Positions 43,419 through 51,628 of a stretch of DNA of 64,000 nt are shown here, piece by piece. How positions within the stretch are numbered: the stretch's first letter is position 1; each line of letters starts with the position of its first letter. Source of the DNA: Kribbella solani (GTDB lineage Bacteria; Actinomycetota; Actinomycetes; Propionibacteriales; Kribbellaceae); contig NZ_JACHNF010000001.1 of assembly GCF_014205295.1 (NCBI RefSeq), positions 2,666,001 through 2,730,000 of the forward strand, written 5' to 3'. Under the pieces are notes generated by a model, which saw only the letters and a list, made by a program, of their open reading frames with translations, did no database searches and was not told the DNA's origin. The translations under genes and the position numbers were made by a program.

Positions 43419-44072
43419 GTGGTGAAGACGCATACGCGGCATACCCGGCGGTGGCCGGCCTCGGTGGCCGTGATCGCGGTCCTGATCCTGCAACTGCTGG
43501 TGCCGACCCAGGTGAACGCGCTGCCGCGCTGGCTGATGCCGACGCTCGGTCTGCTGCTGCTGATCCCGCTGATCTGGATGAACCCGTTCCACCTGCGCCG
43601 GGACGAACCGTGGCTGCGGTGGGTCGCGCTGGTCCTGGTCGCCGTACTGGTCGCGGTGAACGCGTACTACCTGGCCGGGATGATCTTCTTCCTGAACCAC
43701 GGCGACGCGAACCAGGGCGCGGTGCTGGTGAAGAGCGCCCTGCTGATCTGGGTGACGAACGTGGTCGCGTTCGCGGTCTGGCTCTGGGAGATCGACCGCG
43801 GCGGGCCGTTCGCCCGCGCGCCCGAGCACGAACGGGAGGCCGAGCGGGCCGATCTGCTGTTCCCGCAGATGACCGTCGACCTGGACGGCTGGAAGGGCTG
43901 GCTGCCCGGATTCACCGACTACCTGTACGTGTCGTTCACCAACGCGACCGCCTTCAGCCCGACCGACACGATGCCGCTGACGGCCCGGACGAAGACGCTG
44001 ATGGGGATCGAATCGGCGATCGCGCTGCTCACCGTCGCGGTCATCGCGGCCCGCGCGATCAACGTGCTCTGA
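43419..44072 (+). CDS. Membrane protein, DUF1345/ion-channel-like C-terminus
   Basis: 217 aa. Five or so hydrophobic helices (VAVIAVLILQLLVP, MPTLGLLLLIPLIW, LVLVAVLVAVNAYYLAG, LLIWVTNVVAFAVWLW) and a terminal YLYVSFTNATAFSPTDTMPL then AIALLTVAVIAARAI segment resembling the pore-helix region of small ion channel-like proteins, but without the potassium filter TxGYG. Function not known. GTG 43419 or 43422. Confidence 0.6.
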   Translation: MVKTHTRHTRRWPASVAVIAVLILQLLVPTQVNALPRWLMPTLGLLLLIPLIWMNPFHLRRDEPWLRWVALVLVAVLVAVNAYYLAGMIFFLNHGDANQGAVLVKSALLIWVTNVVAFAVWLWEIDRGGPFARAPEHEREAERADLLFPQMTVDLDGWKGWLPGFTDYLYVSFTNATAFSPTDTMPLTARTKTLMGIESAIALLTVAVIAARAINVL

Positions 44073-44111
44073 GATCTCCCTCGACAGCCATGTAATGGGC
44101 ATGAGACCGTT

Positions 44112-45107
44112 ATGCCCGTGTACAGCACGAAATCGGTGGGGCTGGCGTTCGCGATCTTTTCCGCGGTCACGTTCGGCGGCTCCGGCCCGTTCGCCAAGGC
44201 TCTGATCGCGGCCGGCTTCAGCCCGCAACAGGCGGCCTGGGTCCGCATTCTCGGCGCCGCCGTCGTGCTCGTGCCGCTCGTCCTCGTGTTCCGCGGCCGG
44301 GCCGGTCTGCGCGCCGCCCGGACGTCCTGGAAGGCACTGGTGCTGTACGGCCTGACCGGGATCGCCGGGTGCCAGACGCTGTTCTTCGTCGCGGCCAGCC
44401 GGCTGCCGGTCGGAGTCGCGCTGATGCTCGAATTCTCCGGGCCGGTGCTGGTGGTGGCCTGGCTGAAGTTCGGTTCCAAGGTCGCCGTACCGCGATCGGC
44501 CGCGATCGGGGTGAGCATCGCCGTGGTCGGGCTGGCGACGGTTGCCGAGATCTGGTCCGGGCTGCAGATCGACCCGATCGGCCTGCTCGCCGGACTCGGC
44601 GCGGCCGCCTGCCAGGCGACGTACTTCATCCTGATCGACAAGCTGACCGGTGCCGCCGATCCACTGGTGATGACCGCGGCCGGCAGCGTGGTCGGCGCCC
44701 TCGTACTGACCTTCATCGCGGCGCCGTGGAGCACGCCGTGGCACGTGCTCGCCGACACGATCGCGATCGGCCACCGGCACGCGCCCGGCTGGATGATGGC
44801 CGCGTGGCTGATCCTGGTCAGCACGGTCGTCGCGTACCTGGCCGGCGCGGCCGCCGTGCAGCGTCTGTCGGCGCCGATCGCGGGCGCGGTGGCGTACGTC
44901 GAGGTGGTCGCCGCCTGCGTGTTCGCGCTGATCCTGCTCGGCGAGACCTTGCGTACCAACCAGATCATCGGCGGCGCGATCGTCCTGGTCGGCGCCTTCG
45001 TCGCCCAGTCGTCGGTCGGCAAGGTCGCCCCGCCGGAGATCCCGGTCACTCCCCCGGCCGATCTCCTCGACCCGGCCGGCGTCGGGCCCGTACCGAAGAA
45101 CGGGTAG
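44112..45107 (+). CDS. EamA/RhaT-family transporter
   Basis: 331 aa with ten hydrophobic helices in two EamA repeats (AIFSAVTFGGSGPFAKALIAAG, TFIAAPW, AAVQRLSAPIAGAVAYVEVV, LILLGETLRTNQIIGGAIVL). Amino-acid or metabolite exporter of the DMT group. A disordered C-terminal tail of about 30 residues. Convergent with the AlaRS-like gene. Confidence 0.82.
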   Translation: MPVYSTKSVGLAFAIFSAVTFGGSGPFAKALIAAGFSPQQAAWVRILGAAVVLVPLVLVFRGRAGLRAARTSWKALVLYGLTGIAGCQTLFFVAASRLPVGVALMLEFSGPVLVVAWLKFGSKVAVPRSAAIGVSIAVVGLATVAEIWSGLQIDPIGLLAGLGAAACQATYFILIDKLTGAADPLVMTAAGSVVGALVLTFIAAPWSTPWHVLADTIAIGHRHAPGWMMAAWLILVSTVVAYLAGAAAVQRLSAPIAGAVAYVEVVAACVFALILLGETLRTNQIIGGAIVLVGAFVAQSSVGKVAPPEIPVTPPADLLDPAGVGPVPKNG

Positions 45108-45111
45108 TGGT

Positions 45112-45165
45112 CACCGCGCCGGCTTGGATCTCCGCCGCGCCCGGCCGACAAGCAAGCCGGCGGTG
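45112..45165. terminator. Stem-loop between convergent genes
   Basis: CGCCGGCTTG at 45117-45126 pairs with CAAGCCGGCG at 45153-45162 (10 bp, extendable with a bulge to CACC/GGTG), with a 26-nt loop, in the 90-bp gap between the EamA stop and the AlaRS-like stop. A smaller GTACC/GGTAC hairpin follows. No long U-tract; likely a bidirectional terminator. Confidence 0.5.
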
Positions 45166-45197
45166 GCACCAGTACCCGTCCTTCGGTACACCAGCGG

Positions 45198-46352
45198 TCA
45201 CCGGAGTGAGTCGACCAGCTCGCGCGGCAGGCCGTGCGTGTCGTGCAGGTACTCGTAGTCGGTCTCGTCGAGGGACTTGTGGAACCGTTCGTGGCTGAGG
45301 ACCTTCCGGCCGCGGTCAAGCAGGTTGCTGAACCGGATCTCCTCGTCGATCAGGATGCGCCGGACCAGCGTCACCGTCTCGCCCTGGTGGAAGTGGTTCA
45401 GGGTGTGCTCGAACAGTTCGGTCGGCAGGTCCGCCAGTGACCGGGACTCGTCGTCGCGCCACAGGATGGTGAGCATCCGGCGGATCAGCCGGCGCAACAC
45501 GTACCCGCGGCCGGTGTTCGACGGGTGCACGCCGTCGCCGACGATCACGATGCTGGAGCGCAGGTGGTCGATGACGATCCGCCGAGATCGCTCGTCCAGC
45601 TTCCACAGCCGCGGAATCGTCCGCATCCACGGCTCGAACAGCGACGTCTCGTACACCGAGTCCTTGCCCTCGAGCAGCATCGTCAGCCGTTCCAGACCTA
45701 GCCCGGTGTCGATGTTCTGCTGCGTCAGCTCTTCCAATGAACCGTCGTCGTGCCGGCGGTACCGCATCATCACGTGGTTCCAGACCTCGACCCAGCGGTC
45801 GTCGGTGGTCGGCGTACCCTCCGGCTCACCTTCTCCGGTCCAGACGAAGATTTCCGAGTCCGGACCGCATGGACCGGTCGGGCCGTTCGACCACCAGTTG
45901 TCCTCGACGGTCAGCTCGACCGGCAGACCGAGCTCCTGCCAGGTACGCAGCGATTCCTGGTCCAGCGGCACCTGATCGTCACCGCCGAAGACGGTCACGT
46001 ACATCCGCTTCGGGTCCAGGCCGAAGCGCGTGGTGAGCAGCTCGTACCCCCAGCGCAGGGTCTGGTCGCTGCCGTAGTCCCCCAGCGACCACGAGCCGAG
46101 CATCTCGAACACGGTCAGGTGGGTCTGATCACCCACTTCGTCGAGGTCGGTGGTCCGCAGGCATCGCTGCACGCCGGTGAGTCTGCGTCCGAGTGGATGG
46201 GGTTCGCCTTCGAGGTACGGCGTGAGTGGATGCATCCCCGACGTGGTGAAGAGCACCGGATCACCGAGCCGCGGAATGAGCGTGGACCCGGTGGTCGGAA
46301 CGTGGTCACGGTCGAGGAAGAAGTCGATGAAAGGCCTGCTGATGGTGGTCAT
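45198..46352 (-). CDS. Stand-alone AlaRS catalytic-domain protein (alanine--tRNA ligase-related)
   Basis: 384 aa. It carries the complete class II alanyl-tRNA synthetase catalytic core: SGMHPLTPYLEG, RTTDLDEVGDQTHLTVFEMLG (motif 2 region), VTVFGGDD, EVWNHVMMRYRR, NIDTGLGLERLTML (motif 3 region) and DHLRSSIVIVGDGV with SNTGRGYVLRRLIRR. It ends near HDTHGLPRELV, where the full enzyme (about 870 aa) continues into the editing and C-Ala domains, both missing here. It could charge tRNA-Ala or activate alanine for another acceptor. The upstream leader forms an apparent attenuator responding to alanine codons. It sits after pimB', not in a housekeeping alaS operon. Confidence 0.87.
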   Translation of the reverse strand: MTTISRPFIDFFLDRDHVPTTGSTLIPRLGDPVLFTTSGMHPLTPYLEGEPHPLGRRLTGVQRCLRTTDLDEVGDQTHLTVFEMLGSWSLGDYGSDQTLRWGYELLTTRFGLDPKRMYVTVFGGDDQVPLDQESLRTWQELGLPVELTVEDNWWSNGPTGPCGPDSEIFVWTGEGEPEGTPTTDDRWVEVWNHVMMRYRRHDDGSLEELTQQNIDTGLGLERLTMLLEGKDSVYETSLFEPWMRTIPRLWKLDERSRRIVIDHLRSSIVIVGDGVHPSNTGRGYVLRRLIRRMLTILWRDDESRSLADLPTELFEHTLNHFHQGETVTLVRRILIDEEIRFSNLLDRGRKVLSHERFHKSLDETDYEYLHDTHGLPRELVDSLR

Positions 46353-46400
46353 GTTCTGGTCCTTGTCAGATCGGACCGGAACCAGACCACCGGGCTACGG

Positions 46401-46438
46401 AAACAACAACACCGGCGAACCGTTTCCGGTCGCCGGTG
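46401..46438 (-). terminator. Intrinsic terminator of alanine attenuator
   Basis: On the minus strand, CACCGGCGACCG (46427-46438) pairs with CGGTTCGCCGGTG (46410-46422) around a GAAA tetraloop with one bulged base, and is followed by TTGTTGTTT (46401-46409), a U-rich run. It lies 49 nt before the AlaRS-like start and after the alanine-rich leader ORF, so read-through would be needed for expression. Confidence 0.8.
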
Positions 46439-46494
46439 GGAAGTTCAGGATGTCAGGCAGCGGCAGCCGGAGAGCATGAAGCTCGTACGGCTGC
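46426..46494 (-). promoter_or_regulatory. Pause hairpin and antiterminator of alanine attenuator
   Basis: Minus-strand GCAGCCG (46488-46494) pairs with CGGCTGC (46463-46469), stacked on GAGC/GCTC (46481-46484 and 46472-46475), forming a 1:2 pause hairpin within the leader ORF. The competing 2:3 pairing joins CCGGCTGCCG (46461-46470) to CGGCGACCGG (46426-46435): eight Watson-Crick pairs plus one G-U and one mismatch, blocking the terminator stem. Alternative pairing is inferred from base complementarity. Confidence 0.65.
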
Positions 46495-46518
46495 GGCAAG
46501 TCGGAACATCCGGTGCAT
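46453..46518 (-). CDS. Alanine-rich leader peptide
   Basis: A 21-codon ORF (ATG 46518 to TGA 46453-46455): starts MHRMFRLAAAVRAS and ends Pro followed by four consecutive Ala codons (GCT GCC GCT GCC) just before the stop. Eight of 21 residues are Ala. A TACTCT -10-like box lies 7 nt before the ATG (46525-46530 on this strand), so the transcript may be leaderless. Stalling at Ala codons would favour the antiterminator. Translation is inferred. Confidence 0.7.
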   Translation of the reverse strand: MHRMFRLAAAVRASCSPAAAA

Positions 46519-46545
46519 GTCGGCCAGAGTACACGACCGGCGGCA

Positions 46546-47658
46546 TCAAATGTCCAGCAGTTCTCTCAGTACGGCGCCGGAGCGGGTCCAGGTCCACTCC
46601 TGCTCGACCCAGGTCCGCCCGGTCGTACCCAAGGCCTTCGCGTGTACTGGGTCGGTCAGCAACTGGATGATCCGCGCCGCGACGGCCGCCGGGTTGTACG
46701 GGTCGACCAGGTAACCGGTCTCGCCGTGGCGGACCGTGTCGGGCGTACCGCCGGAGTCGCCGATGATCACCGGCTTCCCGGTCGCGGACGCCTCCAGCGT
46801 GACGATGCCGAGCGCCTCCGGCTCCAGTCCGAACCGCCGCGTACGGCACGGCATCGCGAATACATCACCGGCATCGACGTACGGCGGGATGTCCGCCCAC
46901 GGGACCGCTCCGGTGAAAACCACCGACTCCGCAACACCCGCAGCCAACCCTTCGAGGCGTTCACGGTCCGGCCCGCCACCGACCAGGAGCAACTTCGCCG
47001 CCGGCACCGCCGCGAGCACCCGCGGCCAGGCCCGGATCAGCGTGTCCTGACCCTTCCGCGGGATCAGCCGGGACACACAGACGGCGACCGGAACCCCTTC
47101 CAAACCAAGGCCTTTACGGATCTGCTCTCCCCCACAACCGGGATGGAACCGGCTCGTGTCGACCCCTGGGGTGAGCCGCCGCATCCGCGCGGCCGCCGCC
47201 GGCGAAAGCGCCGGCGTGATCTGTTCCGCGCACCACGACGACACCGTGGTGAGGGTGTCCGCCGCGTCGCCGATCCGCCGCAACGCCCGCCGGGCACCCG
47301 GTACGCCGGCCCACCAGGTCTCGTGGCCATGAGTCATCGCGACGATCCGCCGCGCGCCGGCCCGGCGCAGCGCCGGGCCCATCAGCCCGAGCGGCGCGGC
47401 CGCGCCGAACAAGACCCGGTCGGCGTTGTGCGTACGTAGCAACTGGGCGGCGCGGCGCGTGATGCGTGCTGTCGGCAACAACATCGTTGCCCGGTCGCGG
47501 ATCACCGGGAACGGGAGCGTCGCGTCGTACGCGCGATCGCCCGGCTCGTGCGACGTGTACACGACGACGTCGGGCAGTTCGTCGCAGAGTGCGCGGACGA
47601 AGGTCTCGATCCCGCCCTGCCGGGGCGGGAAATCGTTGGTGACGACGAGGACGGTCAC
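46546..47658 (-). CDS. pimB: GT4 mannosyltransferase (PimB'-like)
   Basis: 370 aa. Glycosyltransferase family 4 enzyme close to mycobacterial PimB' (Rv2188c): VLVVTNDFPPRQGGIETFV, FGAAAPLGLMGPALR, THGHETWWAGVPG, PGVDTSRFHP, VCVSRLIPRKGQDTLIRAWP and FAMPCRTRRFGLEPEALGIV with the E-x7-E nucleotide-sugar motif. It would add the second mannose to phosphatidylinositol mannoside at the cytoplasmic membrane face. GTG 47658 overlaps the M48 gene stop (GTGA). Confidence 0.87.
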   Translation of the reverse strand: MTVLVVTNDFPPRQGGIETFVRALCDELPDVVVYTSHEPGDRAYDATLPFPVIRDRATMLLPTARITRRAAQLLRTHNADRVLFGAAAPLGLMGPALRRAGARRIVAMTHGHETWWAGVPGARRALRRIGDAADTLTTVSSWCAEQITPALSPAAAARMRRLTPGVDTSRFHPGCGGEQIRKGLGLEGVPVAVCVSRLIPRKGQDTLIRAWPRVLAAVPAAKLLLVGGGPDRERLEGLAAGVAESVVFTGAVPWADIPPYVDAGDVFAMPCRTRRFGLEPEALGIVTLEASATGKPVIIGDSGGTPDTVRHGETGYLVDPYNPAAVAARIIQLLTDPVHAKALGTTGRTWVEQEWTWTRSGAVLRELLDI

Positions 47659-48905
47659 TTCTTCGCCAGCGGCGGGATCGTGCCACCGTTGTCGCGGGCC
47701 CAGGCCCGGCCCATCGCGATCCGCTCCGGCGGGGTCGGGTGGGTCGCGAACATCCAGTACCGCCAGGGGCTCGGGTCCAGGCCGGAGATGTTCCGGACGG
47801 CCAGGTCCTTCTGCATCGCGGCGAAGTCCCGCGGATCGTTGGTCAGCCGGAGCGAGTGATAGTCGGCCCGGGCCTCGATCTTGCGGCTGACCAGGTTCTG
47901 CACCGGGGCAGCCAGGGTCGCGCCAACCACGATCAGCGCCACCACCGTACCGGTCCGGCGCGGATCACCCATCCGGGCCCCGAGCAACAACCGGAGCAAG
48001 GTCACGCCGAACGCCGCGCCGAGTACGCCGATCAGCGTCCCGTGCAGGACATCGTCCTCGGCCGCGTGACCGAGTTCGTGCGCGACCACGAGGCGTACCT
48101 GCGCCGGTGGCACGTCCTTCAGCAGCGTGTCGTACACGACCAGGCGACGGGTCGAACCGAAACCGGACACGTACGCGTTCAAGGCGGTCGTGCGTTTCGA
48201 CGCGTCCGCCACCAGCACGTCCTTCACCGGTACGCCGTCCCGCTCGGCGAGCTGCATGAAGTCGTTGCGCAGGGCACCGGCTGGGAGTGAGGTGAACTGG
48301 TTGAAGCGCGGCTCGACCAGCACCGGGTACGCGAACGAGACGCCGAGCACGAGCAGCGCCGTGACGATTGCCCCAGGCAACCACCAGCCCTGTTTCCAGC
48401 GTTTCGCCAGCGCCATCAGGATGACCACCAGCACCGACACCCCGAGCGCGGTCAGCGCCCAGTTCACGCCGCGGTCCCAGACCCAGAGCCGCCAGTCGGT
48501 GACCGACAGGCCGTACTTGCGGCTGATCCGCTCCGCCATCACATCGGTCGGCACGGCCAGCAGGTTCGCGATCAGGGCGATCCCCGCGACCAGTACGAGC
48601 GCGCGAAGGAACCACGGACGGATGCCCAGGCGGTCGTACAGCTTCCGGCCGAGCGGGGTGAAGCCGATCAGCAACGGGACCACGATCGAGATCACCCAGG
48701 ATGCGGTCGACCAGGGCAGGATCTCGTGCCGGAACGCGTTCTGCCGGGCGATCTGGGCGGCGGAGAAATCCAGGGTGGCATCGGGTTTCGGCAGGTCGAT
48801 CAGGTGCCACGGGGTAGTGACGGCGATCGTGAACACCAACGCGAGCGCCAGCACGCCGCCGGCGACGCGCGGCGCCCAGCGGCCGGGAGCCTTAGGCACC
48901 GGCAA
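47655..48905 (-). CDS. M48-family membrane zinc metalloprotease (Ste24-like)
   Basis: 416 aa. Multi-pass membrane protein with five or more hydrophobic segments (LALVFTIAVTTPW, ALVLVAGIALIANLLAV, GAIVTALLVLGVSFAYPVLV) and the zinc motif VVAHELGHAAEDD. A second metal ligand is likely in KIEARADYHSLRL. CAAX-prenyl-protease fold. It overlaps the upstream protease gene by 14 bp and the pimB start by GTGA. Confidence 0.85.
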   Translation of the reverse strand: MPVPKAPGRWAPRVAGGVLALALVFTIAVTTPWHLIDLPKPDATLDFSAAQIARQNAFRHEILPWSTASWVISIVVPLLIGFTPLGRKLYDRLGIRPWFLRALVLVAGIALIANLLAVPTDVMAERISRKYGLSVTDWRLWVWDRGVNWALTALGVSVLVVILMALAKRWKQGWWLPGAIVTALLVLGVSFAYPVLVEPRFNQFTSLPAGALRNDFMQLAERDGVPVKDVLVADASKRTTALNAYVSGFGSTRRLVVYDTLLKDVPPAQVRLVVAHELGHAAEDDVLHGTLIGVLGAAFGVTLLRLLLGARMGDPRRTGTVVALIVVGATLAAPVQNLVSRKIEARADYHSLRLTNDPRDFAAMQKDLAVRNISGLDPSPWRYWMFATHPTPPERIAMGRAWARDNGGTIPPLAKK

Positions 48906-50337
48906 GCCGCTTCAGGTACTTCTGCCACTGCACCACGAACTCGGCCTCGGTCATCCCCAGCACCGACCGGAACGCGTCCGCGAGCCCGGTCGCGCTCTTC
49001 GACGTGTGCACCGCCCGGTAGAACTTCACCAGCTTGTCCTGCCCTTCACGCTCCGCGATCAGCCGGCAGGCCAGCCACGCCGACTCGTACGCCTGCGGCA
49101 GCTCGGTCGCCGACGCCGCGAATGCCTCCGGCGTCGGCAGCGTGGCCGGCATCTTCCCGGCCCGGACCGCTTTGAACAGTTCCTTCGCCGCCGACTCGTC
49201 CTGGACGGGTACGGCGGTGAACGCGACGTAGTCCGCGAACCCTTCCGCCAGCCAGAGCGGCACCGGCGAAGCGGTCGCGTTCGACGCGACGTGGGTCGTC
49301 TCATGGGTGAGCACGATCCGGCGGCCCTGCTTGCCGAGCTCCTCGAACAACTTCGGGTTCGCCACGATCCGTACCGGCGCGCCGACGGCAGGCGTGTCCA
49401 GCTCGGCCATCGTGACGGCGGCGATCTGGGTGTACGTATTCGGCTGGGCGCCGAGGACGCCCTCCATCTGCGCCTGCTTGGCCGGCAGGTACACGACCAC
49501 CTTCTGCCGCCAGCCCCGGCCCCACACCTTGGACACCGACTCGACCGCCTTGTCGGCGACGCTGACGTAAGTCTTCGCGTTCGCTTCGGAGTCGAGGCTG
49601 ATCACCAGGCTGTGGTCACCCTTCGCGACCTCGATCGGCCCGAGCGCCCACACCGGCCGCCGCTGCCCGGCGACGAACCGCTCCGAGAAGGACGCGGCGT
49701 ACGTGGTCCCGTCACGCGTCACGAAAGTGACCGGCAGAGTCTCGCGGGCGGGCTTCAGGTCGTACCCGGCGAGTTGCCAGGAGACCTCGACCTGCGCCAG
49801 CCACGACTGCGTACCGCCGAGCTGGGACTGCCGCTCGGGGGTGAGCGCGGCGGTGTCGTCGCTCACGTAGCGCAACTGGAACGTGCCGAGCGGAAGGGTG
49901 GTCAGGTTCGCGAAGATCGTCCGCGCGCTGGCCCGGAAGTCAGCGCCCTTCGGATCGATCGCTTTCATGAACTCGCCGCGGTCGTCATTGTCGACCGCGG
50001 CCGTCATCTTCTGCAGGACCGCGTCACCCAGGGCGGCCCGTCGTACACCGGCCTCGGCCTCGTCCGGGGTGGCGGACGTACTCGGCTGGTGCGCGGTCGG
50101 GGCGTGCGGGTCGGCCGGGGCGTTGGCTACCCGCTGTAGCCCCACGTACCCGGCGCCCGCGACCAGGCAGATCGCGACGCCGACGGCGACCTTCTTCAGG
50201 ATCGGGGCGAACGGCGGCCGCGGCGGGTCGCCGCCCGAGTCGCCGTTCTGGTGGACCACTGGCAACGGAACCGTGTCGCCCTGTTCGTCGATCACCTCGG
50301 CCCCTCGCTGCTCACCTGCCCCAGTCAGGCGTGACAC
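48892..50337 (-). CDS. Membrane-anchored HExxH metalloprotease-like protein
   Basis: 481 aa. Short cytosolic N-terminus, one membrane helix (VAVGVAICLVAGAGYVGL, about 50-67), an Ala/Thr-rich linker, an NTF2-like region and a gluzincin-type domain: VLTHETTHVASNA (HExxH) and LWLAEGFADYVAF (third ligand Glu). The peptidase faces outside. GTG 50337 is shown; GTG 50295 (MIDEQGDTV) with GCGAGGGG 5 nt upstream is equally plausible. Between the NlpC/P60 and M48 genes. Substrate unknown. Confidence 0.75.
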   Translation of the reverse strand: MSRLTGAGEQRGAEVIDEQGDTVPLPVVHQNGDSGGDPPRPPFAPILKKVAVGVAICLVAGAGYVGLQRVANAPADPHAPTAHQPSTSATPDEAEAGVRRAALGDAVLQKMTAAVDNDDRGEFMKAIDPKGADFRASARTIFANLTTLPLGTFQLRYVSDDTAALTPERQSQLGGTQSWLAQVEVSWQLAGYDLKPARETLPVTFVTRDGTTYAASFSERFVAGQRRPVWALGPIEVAKGDHSLVISLDSEANAKTYVSVADKAVESVSKVWGRGWRQKVVVYLPAKQAQMEGVLGAQPNTYTQIAAVTMAELDTPAVGAPVRIVANPKLFEELGKQGRRIVLTHETTHVASNATASPVPLWLAEGFADYVAFTAVPVQDESAAKELFKAVRAGKMPATLPTPEAFAASATELPQAYESAWLACRLIAEREGQDKLVKFYRAVHTSKSATGLADAFRSVLGMTEAEFVVQWQKYLKRLAGA

Positions 50338-50392
50338 CCGGCCTGCACCGACCCTACGTCACCGGAGTCGCGGAGTACGCCAAGGGTACGGA

Positions 50393-51454
50393 TCAGCCGG
50401 GGCGGACGGCGGTGTTGTACGGGTTCTCGTCCAGCGGACTGATCTCGACGCTCTTGCCCGGCCGCGGCGCGTGCACGATCCGGCCGTTGCCGAGGTAGAT
50501 GCCGACATGGCTGATCGGCGTGTTGAAGAACACCAGGTCACCGGGCATCAGGTCGGACCTGCTGACCCGGCGGCCCTCACCGGCCTGCGCCTTCGACGAG
50601 TGCGAGAGCGAGACACCGGCCTTGCCCCACGCGTACATGGTCAGGCCGGAGCAGTCGTACGAGTTCGGACCGGAGGCGCCCCACACGTACGGGTCGCCGA
50701 GCTGGGACAGCGCCGCGTTGATCGCGATCTGGGCGCGGCCGCTGGCCGGGACGTTCGGCAGGTTCTTGTCTTCGCTGGTCCGGTCGCCACCGCGGGTCGG
50801 GCGCTGGGCACGCGACTTCTCCGCTTCCTTGGCGGCCTCCTCGTCGAGCCGCTTGCGCTCGTCGGCGGTGAGCTTGTCGAGCACCTTCTGCGCGGCGTCC
50901 AGGTTGTCCTGGATCTGCTTCTTCAGCGCGTCCTGCTTCGACTGGACCGCTTGCAGCGCGGCCAGCTCGGTCTGCTCGCTGGCCTGCAGGTCGGTGAGCT
51001 TGCCCTGCGCGACCTGGTAGCGGCGGAGCGCCGAGTTCTGCTGGCCGGCGAAGGCCTGGGCGGTGGACGCCTGGCTGAGGAACTGGTCCGGGTTCGTCGA
51101 GAGCAGCAGCTGGGCCGTCGTCGAGATACCCGAGGTCTGGTAGCCGGCCACCGCGAGGGAGCCGATCTGCCGCTTCACGCCGTCGACCTGCGTCTGCTGC
51201 TTGGCGATCCCGGCCTTCAGCGCGTTGACCTTGGTCTGCGCGGCGGTGATCTGCCCGGTCAGGTCGTTCGCGTCCTCACCGATCGCGCTGGCCTTCTCCT
51301 GCAGTGCGGCGACCTGCTTCTTCGCCTGGTCCAGTGAGGGCTTGGGGTCGGCGTCGGCCGCTCCCTGGATGAAGAACACACCCGCGGCGACAGCCGTGCT
51401 GGTGATGGCGGCGAGGGCGATTCCCTTGGTGCGGTTGACGCGTCCGATGGACAC
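50393..51454 (-). CDS. Secreted NlpC/P60 peptidoglycan endopeptidase
   Basis: 353 aa. Signal peptide (IALAAITSTAVAAGVFF, about 12-30), long coiled-coil (about 40-205; QAKKQVAALQEKASAIGED, AAQKVLDKLTADERKRLDEE), then NlpC/P60: GDPYVWGASGPNSYDCSGLTMYA (nucleophile Cys), MPGDLVFFNTPISHVGIYLGNG (His) and RIVHAPRPG. Counterpart of RipC/Rv2190c; cleaves D-Glu-mDAP bonds. GTG 51454 follows a GGAAGGGA-rich leader. The leader has three strong hairpins and GTCAC repeats upstream. Confidence 0.9.
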   Translation of the reverse strand: MSIGRVNRTKGIALAAITSTAVAAGVFFIQGAADADPKPSLDQAKKQVAALQEKASAIGEDANDLTGQITAAQTKVNALKAGIAKQQTQVDGVKRQIGSLAVAGYQTSGISTTAQLLLSTNPDQFLSQASTAQAFAGQQNSALRRYQVAQGKLTDLQASEQTELAALQAVQSKQDALKKQIQDNLDAAQKVLDKLTADERKRLDEEAAKEAEKSRAQRPTRGGDRTSEDKNLPNVPASGRAQIAINAALSQLGDPYVWGASGPNSYDCSGLTMYAWGKAGVSLSHSSKAQAGEGRRVSRSDLMPGDLVFFNTPISHVGIYLGNGRIVHAPRPGKSVEISPLDENPYNTAVRPG

Positions 51455-51506
51455 AGCCCGGTCGGTCCCTTCCTCTGCTCGCGCCGTCCCCGTTGACCAG
51501 GCCTTC

Positions 51507-51583
51507 CGCGGACGATTCCGTCCGCGTGATCCGCCGGATCACTCCCTCGGCTTGCCGCTGCCCGGTCGGCCGGAGCGGCCGAC
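51507..51583 (-). other. Three-hairpin leader upstream of NlpC/P60 gene
   Basis: In the transcribed minus strand from 51583 to 51507 there are three perfect stem-loops: GTCGGCCG-CTC-CGGCCGAC (51565-51583, 8 bp), GTGATCC-GGC-GGATCAC (51526-51542, 7 bp) and CGCGGACG-GAAT-CGTCCGCG (51507-51526, 8 bp). Actinobacterial NlpC/Rpf genes often have c-di-AMP riboswitches; I do not see that consensus here, so the class is unknown. Confidence 0.5.
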
Positions 51584-51601
51584 ACCCTGAGGCAACGAGA
51601 G

Positions 51602-51628
51602 GTAACAGTAGTGACCGTTTCGTGACCA
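51602..51628 (-). promoter_or_regulatory. GTCAC direct repeats (possible MtrA box)
   Basis: On the minus strand GGTCAC-GAAAC-GGTCAC is an 11-bp-period direct repeat, followed by ACTACTGTTAC. It is similar to the GTCACA-type repeats before the LysM transglycosylase in this window, and sits upstream of the other wall hydrolase. MtrA assignment is inferred. Confidence 0.4.

Noticed and set aside
43419..44072. Potassium channel
   Set aside because: The C-terminal segment looks pore-like but lacks the TxGYG selectivity filter.
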